NCBI GenBank assembly: GCA_905250025.1
Contig: CAJNOJ010000012.1
Location: forward strand, 620,001-684,000
From: Adineta ricciae
Lineage: Eukaryota; Rotifera; Eurotatoria; Adinetida; Adinetidae
Length of the DNA stretch: 64,000 bases
Reading direction: 5' to 3'
Part shown: positions 11,114 through 22,500 of the stretch, piece after piece
Position numbering within the stretch: position 1 is the stretch's first letter
Layout: the number at the start of each line of letters is the position of its first letter
Notes under the pieces: generated by a model
What the model was told of the DNA's origin: nothing
Databases searched by the model: none
Seen by the model: the letters and a program-made list of their open reading frames with translations, nothing else
Program-made: the position numbers and the translations under genes

Positions 11114-12505
11114 ATGACAGAAAAGCAAGTAGAAGAAGGAAAATCTCCGTTTCAAGGAGAAGATATATCTCCAGAGAAAGATGGAGGTGAATATTCCTAA
11201 CGAGTTTGTCTTCTCTCAGATTCTACATTTGTTTTTCATATTTCAAGGTTTAGTCAAAGAAATCGTTCGTCAAGGTAATGGTGATGATAAACCAACGTTT
11301 GACGATCAAGTGACGATTCATTATGTTGGAAGCGAACTTGATGGAAAAGTTTTCAGTGATAGTCGAGAACGCGATGAGAAAGTTACTTTCAGTCTCGGCA
11401 AAAATGAAGTCATACCAGCGTGGGATCTCGGTGCTGCGAGCATGAAGCGTGGAGAGATTGCTCGAATTTTTGCTCGACCAAAATATGCTTATGGTTTGAA
11501 AGGAGAGAAAAAGTATCGCTCCGCGACTAGTGTCATTTTTGAAATTGAATTGTTAGATTTCGTCGGTAATTGTTTTAATCTTTTCTTTCATCTTAGATTA
11601 CATGATTTGATGTGTTGTTAGGCAAAGATATCAGTGACGAAAAAGATGAAAGTATTATCCGACGAATTCTTCATCGTGGTGTAGGACGTGAATTTCCGAA
11701 CGAAGATGCAACGGTAGACGTTCATTTGAAAGGAACTTATCAAGATAAAGTCTTTGATGACCGGACAGTTCAATTCGTGATGGGACTAGGTTTTTTGCAG
11801 CAGATACCTTTGAGGTAAATTGTAAACAAAAGATTATATTAGTTCTTTTTTTTTCTCCTAACGTTTGATAGTATCGAACATGCTGTTTACAAAATGCTTC
11901 GCAACGAGAAATGTCAACTGCTACTAAAAGGAAAAGCATTACAAGGTTTAGATCAAATCTCTGTTTCAGTAGATGGCTTAGTTCAATATGAAATAACATT
12001 ACTTGACCTTGAACGGGTAAAACATTCGCAAAAGTACTATTAAGAAAAAGCATGATGAACTCTTCTAGTTGGATTCAGAACAGATACTAACAGATAAAGG
12101 AAAACTTCTTCAATCTGAACTATTGAAATCTCGTGCTGACGATCTTGTCAAAGTAAGACAAACTCTTTTCATTTCTTGACTCGATTTTATCACTAAATCG
12201 CAGAAAGGGCATTATCAGCACGCGTTGAAACGATACCAAATGGTCACTCGTCTTCTTGCATCAGTTACATATCCAGATAAAGATGACCGAATCAAGTCAC
12301 GACAAGTGCGAATCGCTGCACAGTCCAATATCGCATTGTGCTATCTCAAATTAAACGATTATCTTCAATGTAAGACTGCATGTGACCAAACGTTAGCATT
12401 GGATGCGAAAAACGAAAAGTCTCTGTTTCGTCGCGGTCAATGCCATTTAACATTCAGGAATTTCGAGCAAGCAAAGAAAGATTTCGAAGCAGTCATCAAA
12501 ATCAA
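11114..12505 (+). CDS. FKBP52-like peptidyl-prolyl isomerase, allele 1 (5' part, cut by gap)
   Basis: Exons 11114..11186, 11248..11565, 11622..11814, 11872..12016, 12069..12152 and 12204..12505 correspond one-to-one to the complete allele at 13932-15627. The last exon stops at the N at 12506 inside the TPR region. It continues at 28668 after a 79-nt overlap: the merged exon 6 is 302+218-79 = 441 nt, exactly the length of the other allele's exon 6. The truncation is therefore an assembly effect, not a mutation. The first intron has donor GTGAAT where the other allele has GTAAAT. The first FKBP domain keeps FDDQVTIHYVG and the VIPAWD motif. Confidence 0.85.
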
Positions 12506-12506
12506 N
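12506..12506. other. Assembly join (single N) between blocks A and B
   Basis: Left of the N the sequence is in FKBP exon 6. Right of it the sequence restarts at a point equivalent to 9692. A one-base gap stands for a scaffold join of unknown size. Confidence 0.95.
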
Positions 12507-12553
12507 CAAGGACAGCCATAGACCATCGGGCAACATGGAAGATACATACTCAT

Positions 12554-13202
12554 TTTTATAGGAACTGCGACGATATCAGTTTTTCAGCGAACTCGGTGCA
12601 TATAGAAACATGTCCACGCGAATATTTATATAGTCACAAGAAGTTGGCACAACAGCCAAATATTATCCTGTATACAATAACATCTGATCTTTGCCCATGA
12701 CGTACATATGGAAGGCGCACACGAATAGTATGGCCTTTTTTTCATTCAATAGACAACATCGAAGGTAAATTAATAGAACATGCTATTATTCATTCAGGCA
12801 AGTCGAGGACATAAACATCTCATTTGTTTTTGTATGTACTGTCTAACTGTAAATATTTTGGTATTGTTAATGTTGTTATGGTGTTTATGATCAATTCATG
12901 TGTGAATTTTGCGCACAAGTTCGTAGAGCATCGATTATCAAATTGGTTGTGATTGTACTTTTAATGTTATACATAAAACAATTGCACGTATTCCTTTTCA
13001 TGATTTGTTATTTAAGCAGGGCGTCGAAACACTTCAGATTAAAGAGGCATATTTATTCTTAGATTAGAACACTTTGATCGTTGGATTAGTCACTCGTATT
13101 TATAATTACGCCACCCAAGATAAAACCAAAGCTATCATGCTGTATACTACCGTCATCATCTATATATAAGTGAATATTTAGTGTGAAAGAATACAGAGAG
13201 AG
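12554..13202. other. Intergenic, second copy of 9739-10385
   Basis: No gene is seen. It holds the TATA box of the Cys-rich ORF whose body lies beyond the gap at 12506. Confidence 0.4.
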
Positions 13203-13460
13203 ATGCAGTGTTATACTCGTCAATTGGTTTCTAGTATCATGCGTATGCCAGTCATTGGGCATTACAATTATTGCACTTTTAACGACAAAGGTGAACGCAA
13301 TGTGGAAGAGAAAAAAGATGATAATCTGATTTGTTGTGAATGGGAGGAAGCCATCATACGAGAGCAACGATCGCCCGATATTCCATTTGATTTGATGGAA
13401 AAGCAGACAATCAGCCAAGTGCAAAATCATTATCGTGATAATCAACAATCCTCATCCTGA
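13203..13460 (+). CDS. Hypothetical 85-residue acidic protein, allele 2
   Basis: Second haplotype copy of the frame at 10386, with the same length and the same start and stop. Both silent changes (Glu GAA/GAG, Arg AGA/CGA) and replacements occur between the copies. It lies about 470 nt upstream of the FKBP start on the same strand. Function unknown. Confidence 0.35.
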   Translation: MQCYTRQLVSSIMRMPVIGHYNYCTFNDKGERNVEEKKDDNLICCEWEEAIIREQRSPDIPFDLMEKQTISQVQNHYRDNQQSSS

Positions 13461-13931
13461 ATACATAGAACTTCTCGCATCCATTTTGTATTCTCTTATT
13501 GATAGAGTATAAGGATTTGACAATAAATCAATTAATTGAGTGCACTTGAACATTGATTTAAAACATCCGATGGTTGCATTAATAGCTATTCTATGTCACT
13601 ATTCTCGATGGAAAAGATGTTTACACGGAAAAAATATCTCTTTTTTACTATTTCCATTGTGTACTCAATCGGGAGAGTCCTCCATCAAAAGATGTCACCA
13701 TACCGTATGAAGTTGATCGTTTCATCGCACTTGAAAATAGCTAGGAAAATAAAAACTAACGAAATCAATGAGATGGAAAAAGACGACTTTCTAAAATGTA
13801 CAGGATTCGATCGTCAAGTGTATGGAGGATCGATTATCTTGTAATCCAATCGATGATCTACATATACATGGTCATTGATGCGTGACGCACACGTATTATA
13901 TGAGCAATTGTCCACGAGAAAGATTTGATCA
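13461..13931. other. Upstream region of FKBP allele 2
   Basis: An 83-codon frame at 13593-13844 is open here, but the equivalent stretch of the other haplotype is frameshifted, so I do not call it a gene. Confidence 0.4.
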
Positions 13932-15627
13932 ATGACAGAAAACCAAGTAGAAGAAGGAAAATCTCCGTTTCAAGGAGAAGATATATCTCCAGAGAAAGAT
14001 GGAGGTAAATATTCGTAACGAGTTTTTCTTTTCTCGGATTCTACATTTGTTTCCATATTTCAAGGTTTAGTCAAAGAAATCGTTCGTCAAGGTAATGGTG
14101 ATGATAAACCAGCGTTTGACGATCAAGTGACGATTCATTATGTTGGAAGCGAACTTGATGGAAAAGTTTTCAGTGATAGCCGAGAACGCGATGAGAAAGT
14201 TACTTTCAATCTCGGCAAAAATGAAGTCATACCAGCGTGGGATCTTGGCGCTGCGAGCATGAAGCGTGGAGAGATTGCTCGATTTTTCGCTCGACCAAAA
14301 TATGCTTATGGTTTGAAAGGAGAGAAAAAGTATCGTTCCGCGACTAGTGTCATCTTTGAAATTGAATTGTTAGATTTCGTTGGTAACTGTTTCAATCTTT
14401 TCTTTCGTCTTAGATTATAGGATTTGATGTGTTGTTAGGCAAAGATATCAGTGACGAAAAAGATGGAAGTATCATCCGACGAATCCTTCATCGTGGTGTA
14501 GGACGTGAATTACCGAACGAAGATGCAACGGTAGACGTTCGTTTGAAAGGAACTTATCAAGATAAAATCTTTGATGACCGGACAGTTCAATTCGTGATGG
14601 GACTAGGTTTTCTGAAACAGATACCTTTGAGGTAAATTGTGAACAAAAGATTATAGGAATACTTTTTTCTCCTAACGTTTGATAGTATCGAACATGCTGT
14701 TTACAAAATGCTTCGTAACGAGAAATGTCAACTGCTACTGAAAGGAAAAGCATTACAAGGTTTAGATCAAATTTCTGTTTCAGCAGATGGCTTAGTTCAA
14801 TATGAAATAACATTACTTAACCTTGAACGGGTAAGACGTTCGCAAAAGTACTGTTAAGAAAATGCATGATGAACTCTTCTAGTTGGATTCAGAACAGATA
14901 TTAACAGATAAAGGAAAACTTCTCCAATCTGAACTATTGAAATCTCGTGCTGACGATCTTGTCAAAGTAAGATAAACTCTTTTCATATCTTGACTCGACT
15001 TATCATTGAATCACAGAAAGGGCATTATCAGCACGCGTTGAAACGGTATCAAATGATCACTCGTCTTCTTGCATCAGTTACATATCCAGATAAAGACGAC
15101 CGAATCAAGTCACGACAAGTGCGAATCGCTGCACAGTCCAATATCGCATTGTGCTATCTCAAATTAAACGATTATCTTCAATGTAAGACTGCATGTGACC
15201 AAACGTTAGCATTGGATGCGAAAAACGAAAAGTCTCTGTTTCGTCGCGGTCAATGCCATTTAACATTCAGGAATTTCGAGCAAGCAAAGAAAGATTTCGA
15301 AGCAGTCATCAAAATCAATCCGTCGAATGTTGCTGCTGAACAACAAATCGAGCAATGTGAACAACAACGTAAACAGCATGAAGCGAAGCATAAAGAGTCG
15401 TATCAGAGTTTTTTCAACGACTCGTCTCGGGCGAGCCTGTTTGAAGTGGATGAAAAAGTGCGTTTGGAATGTTTTTATTGAGCATAGATACAAACATTTT
15501 CTTCTTTTTCTAGTATGAACAAGTAAAGAACAAAATGCAAGAGAAAAATGCGCTGAAATCTCTTGGACTCGAGCCAATTAGTCTCGAATCTCTCGGTATT
15601 CATCCTCCGAAGCCACCACAACGATAA
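13932..15627 (+). CDS. FKBP52-like immunophilin (two FKBP domains plus TPR), allele 2, complete
   Basis: Seven exons (13932..14004, 14065..14382, 14439..14631, 14686..14830, 14883..14966, 15017..15457, 15514..15627) sum to 1368 nt, 455 residues, matching the ~459 residues of vertebrate FKBP4/FKBP5. The first FKBP domain follows a short acidic N-terminus and keeps the isomerase landmarks (DDQVTIHYVG, FSDSRERDE, VIPAWD, YAYG). The second domain (from exon 3) is more divergent, as in FKBP51/52. Exon 6 encodes TPR helices (SNIALCYLKLNDY, LALDAKNEKSLFRRG), the Hsp90-docking module of this family. Role by family: Hsp90 co-chaperone and prolyl isomerase in the cytosol. The last intron uses an unusual GTGCGT donor, present in both alleles. 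Confidence 0.9.
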
Positions 15628-15879
15628 AATGACTATAAACAAACGAATACGAACTAATTCTTTCTTTTATCAAATGATTATTTCGAAATAAACGAATTCG
15701 CTGATCAAAGTAGTACAATCATTTGTATTCGATTGTTTCCTGAATCACTGACATACAGATACTATCCATAGTAAGAGTGAGAGGGACGTTCAACAGAGAT
15801 GAGGCAGTACCAACCATACCATTACAGTCGCCTATAGGAAGAGCAGAACAATGTAAATGAGCTGATATATAACGATTTG

Positions 15880-16832
15880 TTATTCACCCTCAATTGTCAT
15901 TCCGGTTGATTGGCCAAGACGCCAACGTACAATGCGATTGTTTACTGTATCGGCGATATAGAATGTACTAGTATTTTTCGAAACATAAATACCATACGGC
16001 TCATTCAATTGAGTGTAATCAATCGAAAAACTGAATAGCATATTCATATCGCGCAGAAAGATCTTACTTCGCTCCTATGCCAGCTCCATTTCCCCCAGCT
16101 ACATCTGTGGTCATGGGTGACCCAAACGAATATCGAAGTATTCGGTGGTTGAATGTGTCGGCAACATAATCGAATCCATTGTCTTCGTTCAATGTAATGT
16201 CCTGAGGATTAAAAAGATGAAGACTGTCATTACCTGACAAACGGGTCTCACCAACCAATAGTGTGCCTACAAGTGATGTAGCATTTCAGAACATGACACG
16301 ATTATTAAAATTGTCAACAATGTAAAAGTTGCCGCTTGAATCGATACAAAAAGAAGCAGCACCTTCAAATTGTGTCGTACTTGCTCCACAGGTACTACCA
16401 AAAAGTGTGGTGGGTATTAGTGAGCCATTATGATACCGTGTCATCAGACAAAAGTCACTATCGATTACAAACAAATCGACAAGTTTTTATCATTACACAC
16501 GCAACACTGGGATGTTGTTCATGTCGGTAATTAACATGGACTTATCGCTATTTATTGTAATACATGAAGGAAAATCCAACTCAGACAGTGAACTACCCGC
16601 TGAACCATTTGCATATCCAAATACGGTAACACCCGTAAGATTTAGACTCACGAAACACAAATTAAACATTTTGACTCCATATATAAAACTATAATTACCT
16701 GATGTACAATTGAACGTAATTGTCTGCATACTCTGCGTAGTATTTTCTACTTTGGTTGTTGATGAGATATAATCAATTTGTCTATTTGAATTAAATACGC
16801 ATAAGAAAGCTGACAAACAACCATCAAAACAT
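15880..16832 (-). pseudogene. NHL-repeat secreted protein, allele 2, disrupted
   Basis: Compared with the copy at 29318-30545, this allele has a stop at codon 3 (ATG TTT TGA where the other reads ATG CTT TCA). It lacks roughly 200 nt after the signal peptide and lacks about 85 nt between the first NHL blades near 16490, with a frame change. The remaining NHL segments are recognisable in three frames: near 16560-16640, 16290-16470 and 15880-16258. Each lesion alone would stop a normal product. A shorter product from an internal start is possible but would lack the signal peptide. Confidence 0.7.
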
Positions 16833-17168
16833 TCTGGAAAAACAGAAACGAGTGAGAGAATTTACTAACTGAATAGAATATGTACTATTTTATATGTGAA
16901 GAGAAACCAAGGCGCTGTTTTTTACATCGTTTGAAGTAGATGAAACAGTACAACAAATGGTTTTTTCTTATTCGATGTATAGAAATGTGATCGTCAAAAT
17001 AAAGAACTCTCATCTCCACAGAGAAACGGCTTTTTTCAATTTCATCGAGCCTGCATAGTCATAATGGTAGACAAGTAGTTTATTCAACAACTAAATACAA
17101 GATCAAACGCTCGAAAAGCATTGCTTGCTCTCAGTTAAATGTTATTGACGAACTATTTTTTAAAACGT
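16833..17168. other. Intergenic
   Basis: Spacer between the NHL gene and the 3' end of the beta-sandwich gene, both on the minus strand. Nothing is recognised in it. Block C carries an extra ~35 nt near 30715. Confidence 0.4.
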
Positions 17169-18072
17169 TTATTGATACAAATAAAAGTTCATATTATCAA
17201 CATCACCATTATTGTTCGTTCCAGTATATCGCGTTATGTTCACCAGAACTGTCGCTGATCGAGCACCGGAGGGTACGAATCCTGATGTTTGTTTCGGGAT
17301 AAACGAAGATATATTTCCTCGATCAGCAGCAAGTACAGGTCCAATGCGAGCGATGCTACCAACCATTTGGTTATTTTGATCAAGAAACGTTAAATCGATC
17401 ACAGCACTATCGTTCTGAACAGTGATACCACCAAGCCATGCTGATAGATTAAATTTCACTGTTTGACTGTCAAGAAGACCAGAGTCCACTTGATTAGTTA
17501 AATTAATAGTTTGCCACATGGATGTCATCGCGGATTGATAACCCATAATATAGCAAAGACCACGTTCATTCTGCGGTATAATTGTCGAGCTCTGGTCGCC
17601 AAAAAAAGTGTTGTTATAATATATTTGTGAGATAGGACCGCTGACATTCCATCCCGGCGGACTGGCCGTTTCATTGGCGAGTGAACAGGTGCCGGTTTCA
17701 CCATTGCCATTGGTAATCAAATTAACGTTGAATATTGCTAAACATACAACGATGCATTTGGCATATCATCAAAGACAGAACGTGACTAACCGATAGTAGT
17801 AGTTGCTGTTGTTGTTGCGGCAGTAGAAGTATTTGTAAAATGTGTTGAAGTTTCGATTATTGGGACTGCCTTACGTAAATACAAGGTGAGAAATGTTGCA
17901 AAAGTAATTCCGGAAAGTAATGCTCCAAGAATCAGGCCCAAGCAGACGGGAGTGGTACGACGAGTGCTATGAATATTTCATTAAATTTCTCTGTGAATAT
18001 AGAAAAACATCAGACAATTTACTGAGAAGAACGACTTGTTTCTGGCCAGATGCTGTGCTGTTCGTTACTCAT
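17169..18072 (-). CDS. Type II membrane protein with extracellular beta-sandwich domain, allele 2
   Basis: Exons in transcript order are 18072..18023, 17966..17791 and 17737..17169, summing to 795 nt and 264 residues. The short N-terminal cytosolic part is basic (Arg-Arg before the membrane). One membrane span follows (CLGLILGALLSGITFATFLT), then a short Thr-rich stalk (seven Thr in TTTATTTI and its neighbour), then a ~185-residue domain rich in Asn-glycosylation sites. That domain begins LITNGNGETG..., contains PPGWNVSG, and ends DVDNMNFYLYQ. The layout (NG-ETG start, W near the front, DNM/DNV near the end) resembles carbohydrate-binding jelly-roll domains. That assignment is inference, as is cell-surface location. 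Both alleles are intact with identical exon lengths. Confidence 0.7.
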
Positions 18073-18300
18073 TGTTGCATTTGATTTTATGAATTATGTC
18101 GTTATGCTCGACACGAGTACCACTATAGAAATTTATTCATCGCATTCATTACCATTTTAATCGAAAGATATCTTCGCGAGTTTCTCTTTTGTATGAATTC
18201 ATTCAATTGAAAAATGTATTTGTTATTCTCTTGAGAGAGCAATCACATGACCATAAAGTTATGTGGAACACCAATAAAAAAGGTACTTATAGGTGGAAAG

Positions 18301-19101
18301 CAAGAACTATATTATTGATACATCCGTTGTCATAACCGTCATCGACGCCAGTTATTGTTTGATTAGCTCGATCAAAGAACGTTAGTGATATTCGAGCATT
18401 ATCACCTTGAGTTTTATAGCTGCCAACCCAAGCCGCAACATTAAGCCTTATCGCTTAATTATCAATAAGACCCGGATCGACATAATCCATAATGTTGCCC
18501 ATTTGCTACATGGTGGTCGGCGCAGTTATTTGTCCATAGAAATAACATCGACCACGATCTCTACATCAGAGAAAAGATAAAACAAAGATTACTCAAATTT
18601 ATTTGCTTTACCTTGGCCCCGGTGAAGCGGGTGTTATACCATCAGGATTCGAAATATTAAAATGTATCTGTATTATTGATGAGTTATTGTTCCATCCATG
18701 TGGGCTCACAACACTATCATCTGTTGCACATGGACCACTTTCCGCATCACTGTTGATTAACACATTCTCTGTAGGTACTACGTAAAAGATTTGAAAAGAG
18801 TAGCATTGCATAGAAAACGATTCATTAGCTCACTTAGATCAGTAGTTCGATTTTTAAAAGTAAGCACACTGCTGCAATTGTCGGGTATCAGTTTCCAGTT
18901 TCCTTGTTCGAGTAGTGCATAATGAAGAATACACGTTTGATTCTTTTGATTAAAACCCGCTGTGATACACCAACGGTATGCATAGCATTGACAGGCACGA
19001 ACATGTTGCGTTGGTACCGAAACGATCTTTAATATTGGAGAAATATTATTTAACGAAATGAATACAGTGAATCTATATACAGTCAGATCAACTGTCAACA
19101 A
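18301..19101 (-). pseudogene. Broken paralogue of the beta-sandwich membrane protein
   Basis: Reading leftward there is a Cys-containing segment (18778-19101). A domain follows that parallels the intact neighbour: NSDAESGPCATDD and SPHGWNN match its ITNGNGETGTC and SPPGWN. The segment after an intron (about 18551-18603) has two in-frame stops, one near 18508 and one in the TTAATT at about 18456, and there is a frame change near 18790. It lies in the part of block B with no counterpart in C or D because of the gap at 31983. It could be a tandem duplicate of 17169-18072 that has decayed. Confidence 0.5.
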
Positions 19102-19406
19102 CGTTGCAAAACAAAAAAGAATACCATCATCAACCTTGCCAACATTCTCCCAACTGTTTGATTACTAAATGGAAGTGGTTTGGTGTGCAAGTCGTTTTTA
19201 TTCATTTATATATTCAAACACTGTTTTTGATTTACTGATGGTCAAACCATCATTGAATGTTTTATATACTTCGTGCATTCGATAGCAAAACGGTATCGTT
19301 TAACAAAAATTGACTACGGAATTTTCTGCATTGACTTCAAGTTTTCCTCGTCGAGCGTCTTCAATCAACTTTTTATCGATGAAAGATGAATAAAGAAAAA
19401 AGAGAA
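19102..19406. other. Intergenic next to the tRNA
   Basis: No gene is seen. An oligo-A/G run (AAAGAAAAAAGAG, about 19391) directly follows the 3' end of the minus-strand tRNA. The pol III terminator would be read here on the minus strand as a T-rich stretch. Confidence 0.4.
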
Positions 19407-19478
19407 TAGCAGCGAGTAGTTTCGATCTACCGACCTCTGAGTTATGAGCCCAGCACGCTTCCACTGCGCCACGCTGCT
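19407..19478 (-). tRNA. Initiator tRNA-Met (CAT)
   Basis: A 72-nt cloverleaf on the minus strand. The acceptor arms AGCAGCG/CGCTGCT pair fully, with discriminator A. The anticodon loop CTCATAA has CAT at 19446-19444. The anticodon stem ends in three G's on its 5' side (CTGGG), an initiator feature. The T-loop reads ATCGAAA instead of TTCRANY, with A54 and A60, the hallmark of eukaryotic initiator tRNA. G-U pairs occur once in the anticodon stem and once in the T stem. Internal A and B boxes are intact. No intron. Confidence 0.93.
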
Positions 19479-19558
19479 CTCGTATATTTTCACTTTTCTT
19501 TCTGGTTCTCTCGTTTATTATGATATAGAATAATTTCGATACGATTAAATACATCATA

Positions 19559-22500
19559 TCATTCAAGTTTGATTCTTGAGATATCGTCCGAGGTGATTTG
19601 GTCGAGAATGTGTTGTTTTCTTTCGGGCGTAAGTATGTTACCTTCAAAATTTAACATTTTGAGTACCTATATCAAAAGACAGAAATCAATCAAGACAAAC
19701 ATAACAGACTGTATATTAACTTGGTTCGTCTTCAATGTGTCGAGAAAACACTGAACACCTTGTAAGCCAATGTTATTGTTTTGCAAGTTTAACGTTACAA
19801 GTGTCTGCAACGAATAATCCATACATATATCATGAAAAGATACAGGATTTACTTTATTGATCGATAAAGCTCTAGCCAAAGAATCAGCTCCATCATTATC
19901 GATCCTATTCCAACCGAGTTCGAGTGTTATTATTGTCTATGTTAAATCGTGTTTATATTTGCACAGCTCGATTATTACTCATACTGTATTTGTGCGTAAA
20001 GCGAACGCTAAACGCTTTGTAAGTTTAGCACCAATTCTATTACGCTGAAAATTCATTGTCGTTAATGCCTATTTAATATCATATGTAGGGCATGATATGT
20101 TGATTGAACAGAGCAAACCTGAAGATTTATCAATCTGTCAGCAAAAATTCGCTTCTTCTGATCTTTGAGTGAATCTTTTGTTAATTTTGCCATCGTTAAA
20201 GCCTGTATTATTTGAATGAGGTCATTCGGTTCTGTACATAACACATGATCTTACTGTGTTTTTCCCAAGCGCGTTGATTAGTTGTTTCGTTGGTCGAACG
20301 CAAATTTGTTCATCTCCAAGACTCAATGTACTCAACATCTAAAGCGAATAAATTATTCAAGAACGATTGAAATTTGCTCGTACCTCTGACAGCGCTTGAT
20401 TATCGTTAGCCGTTTTCTCAAAATTCAGTCCCACAATAGGCTAGAATTGAATAAACGCACAGAACTCTAAGCGACGACACTTCGCTATACTCATACTGTG
20501 ATTTGACCTAAAGCTTCTGCTATACGCTTTGCAGCTTTCTCCGATATATGATTTCCGTCCAAATTCAGCTGAACTAGTGTCTAAATTTTCGTAAAATAGA
20601 CAATTATATCGTAGGTTTCATTTTACAGTATTGCATCTCAATCCGTAGACTAAGCGCTCGACACATTTGTCTGTAAGAGAATTGTTTCGTAGGTTGATGT
20701 TGACGATTGTCTAAATGAATCTATTCGAATGTATTCCGTAACAGAAATCAGCTGATGTTACGCGATCGGTACTCAATTCACAACTAAACCATTCCATTTG
20801 CCTATCATTAAGGTGAGTATTTTGAAAATTTAACACTGAAATTCTCTGAATGGAAAAGCGCAGTTCTTCTGACAATTGTCGAATAAAAATTCCGTTTACT
20901 GAATCATAATGCATTAGGGCACCAGCAAGAGATCGTGCAGCCAGATTGTGAAAAGTGTTGTTTTCAAAATTCACTGTTGTAAAAGGCTGAATGTATAATC
21001 TGAGAGATAGTCCATTAATCAGAAAACGTGCTATACCGGACAGTTATAAACAGCATACGTTAAACTATTAACTGCTTCATTATTGTTTGAGTGACATCTC
21101 AAATAGAGTATTGAGAGTTTCTACAAGGAATAGTAAAGGTATATATAACGTGTAAATATCGAATGTTATTTACCGTATTTATCCGTAAAATTTTCCAAAT
21201 ACATATTATTCCTTCGGAAGAAATATGGTTGCATTCAAGATTTAATTGCGTCAGTATCTGAATTATGTAAAGTAAAGCCAAACAAGTTAACAACGGATCT
21301 TACTTGATTTGTTTCCAATGCGTCACATAGATGCTGTACATGTGTATCATCAATCTTATTGTAGCTGAGATCAAGACTCTTTAGTGTCTGTTAAAAGCGG
21401 ATTTAAATGTATATTTTGTTGACGTATGCAAGAATTACTCGCTTACGGTACTGTTTTGTAAAGCATCAAGTATAAGGTGTATCTCTGCATTCGTGATTTG
21501 ATTGTGACTAAGATCTAAGCTTGTGCATGTCTTTATTGAACAAATACGAATGTACAAGAGATGGGCTAATGATCACTCACATTAATTTGATGTCTAAGCA
21601 TAGGTAAGTTTCGTGCTACATCAACAAGATTTCTGTTATCGTCAATGTACAATTCCAGTAATGTCTGTATTCAATGGAAGAAAATTATCGGAGGAAGATG
21701 TGCCTAAATATACAATGTAGCTCTTTTACTGTATTATGTGATAATGCATTCAATAAATAATATTCGCCATCGTCGCCGATATGATTGCCACGAAGATTTA
21801 AAGTAATAAGTGTCTATCGGATTAGACGTCTTAAATAGAAATCTTTGATTAAAGACTCGTTCTCTTACAAAGCTTTCCTTCACGACATCAGCTAAGAGCC
21901 GAGCATCAGAATTCCGTAGTTTACAGCTACTTAAATCCATTGTAGTTAGTGTCTAGGTAAAACACATACTTCTATCGGCCAAATCGAACTAAGAAATTTT
22001 TCTTATTACACTGTCTTTCATAGCATCAGCTAAAAGTCGAGTCAATGCCGTATATTCTATTTTGAAGCCACTCAAATTCAATGTAGTAACTGTCTAAAGA
22101 ATAAATTTATAGATAATATGAGACATAATCAACATAAAGAACCCTTTATACTTTCATCTGATCAACTATACCCAAGATATGTCGTGCCATCCAAAGACAA
22201 TCGTTCTCATAACTAAGAATCAAGGTAGTTAAAGTCTAAGCATTCGAAAATTGTTCTGTATGTCAAAAAAGAACACAAATAATCTTGTCACCGTATTTTT
22301 ACGCAGAGCGCTGAATAAATGGAAAGTTCCTTCGTCACGTATACGATTCTCATACAGACCCAGCGTAATAAGCGTCTAAGTTAAACGATAGAGATTGCTA
22401 TAGATACATTGAATAATTAAGTTTAACTGTATTATGTTGTAATGCATTGGATAGATATCTCGCTCCATCATCGCCAATACAATTGTATGAAAGGTCAAGT

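Larger units (their letters stand above)
9692..12505. repeat. Haplotype 1 copy of the FKBP region (block A)
   Basis: Matches 12507-15318 in the same orientation with scattered substitutions and small indels. The first 73 nt of the pair (9692-9764 and 12507-12579) are identical. It is the end of block A, cut by the N at 12506. Confidence 0.9.
12507..15318. repeat. Haplotype 2 copy of the FKBP region (start of block B)
   Basis: Collinear with 9692-12505 in direct orientation. Without a break it leads into sequence that is matched again by blocks C and D. Confidence 0.9.
15240..18230. repeat. Block B segment allelic to block C
   Basis: Collinear with 28668-31982, covering the FKBP 3' end, the NHL gene and the beta-sandwich gene. 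The main differences are deletions inside the NHL gene. Confidence 0.9.

Noticed and set aside
12225-12521. TPR frame that ends in unrelated sequence after 12506
   Set aside because: It crosses the N at 12506; the real continuation is at 28747.
13086-13448. Hydrophobic minus-strand frame overlapping the 85-residue ORF
   Set aside because: Different length and start in the other haplotype (10341-10628), so less conserved than the plus-strand frame.
13593-13844. 83-codon frame upstream of FKBP allele 2
   Set aside because: The same stretch in allele 1 has indels that break the frame, and there are no motifs.
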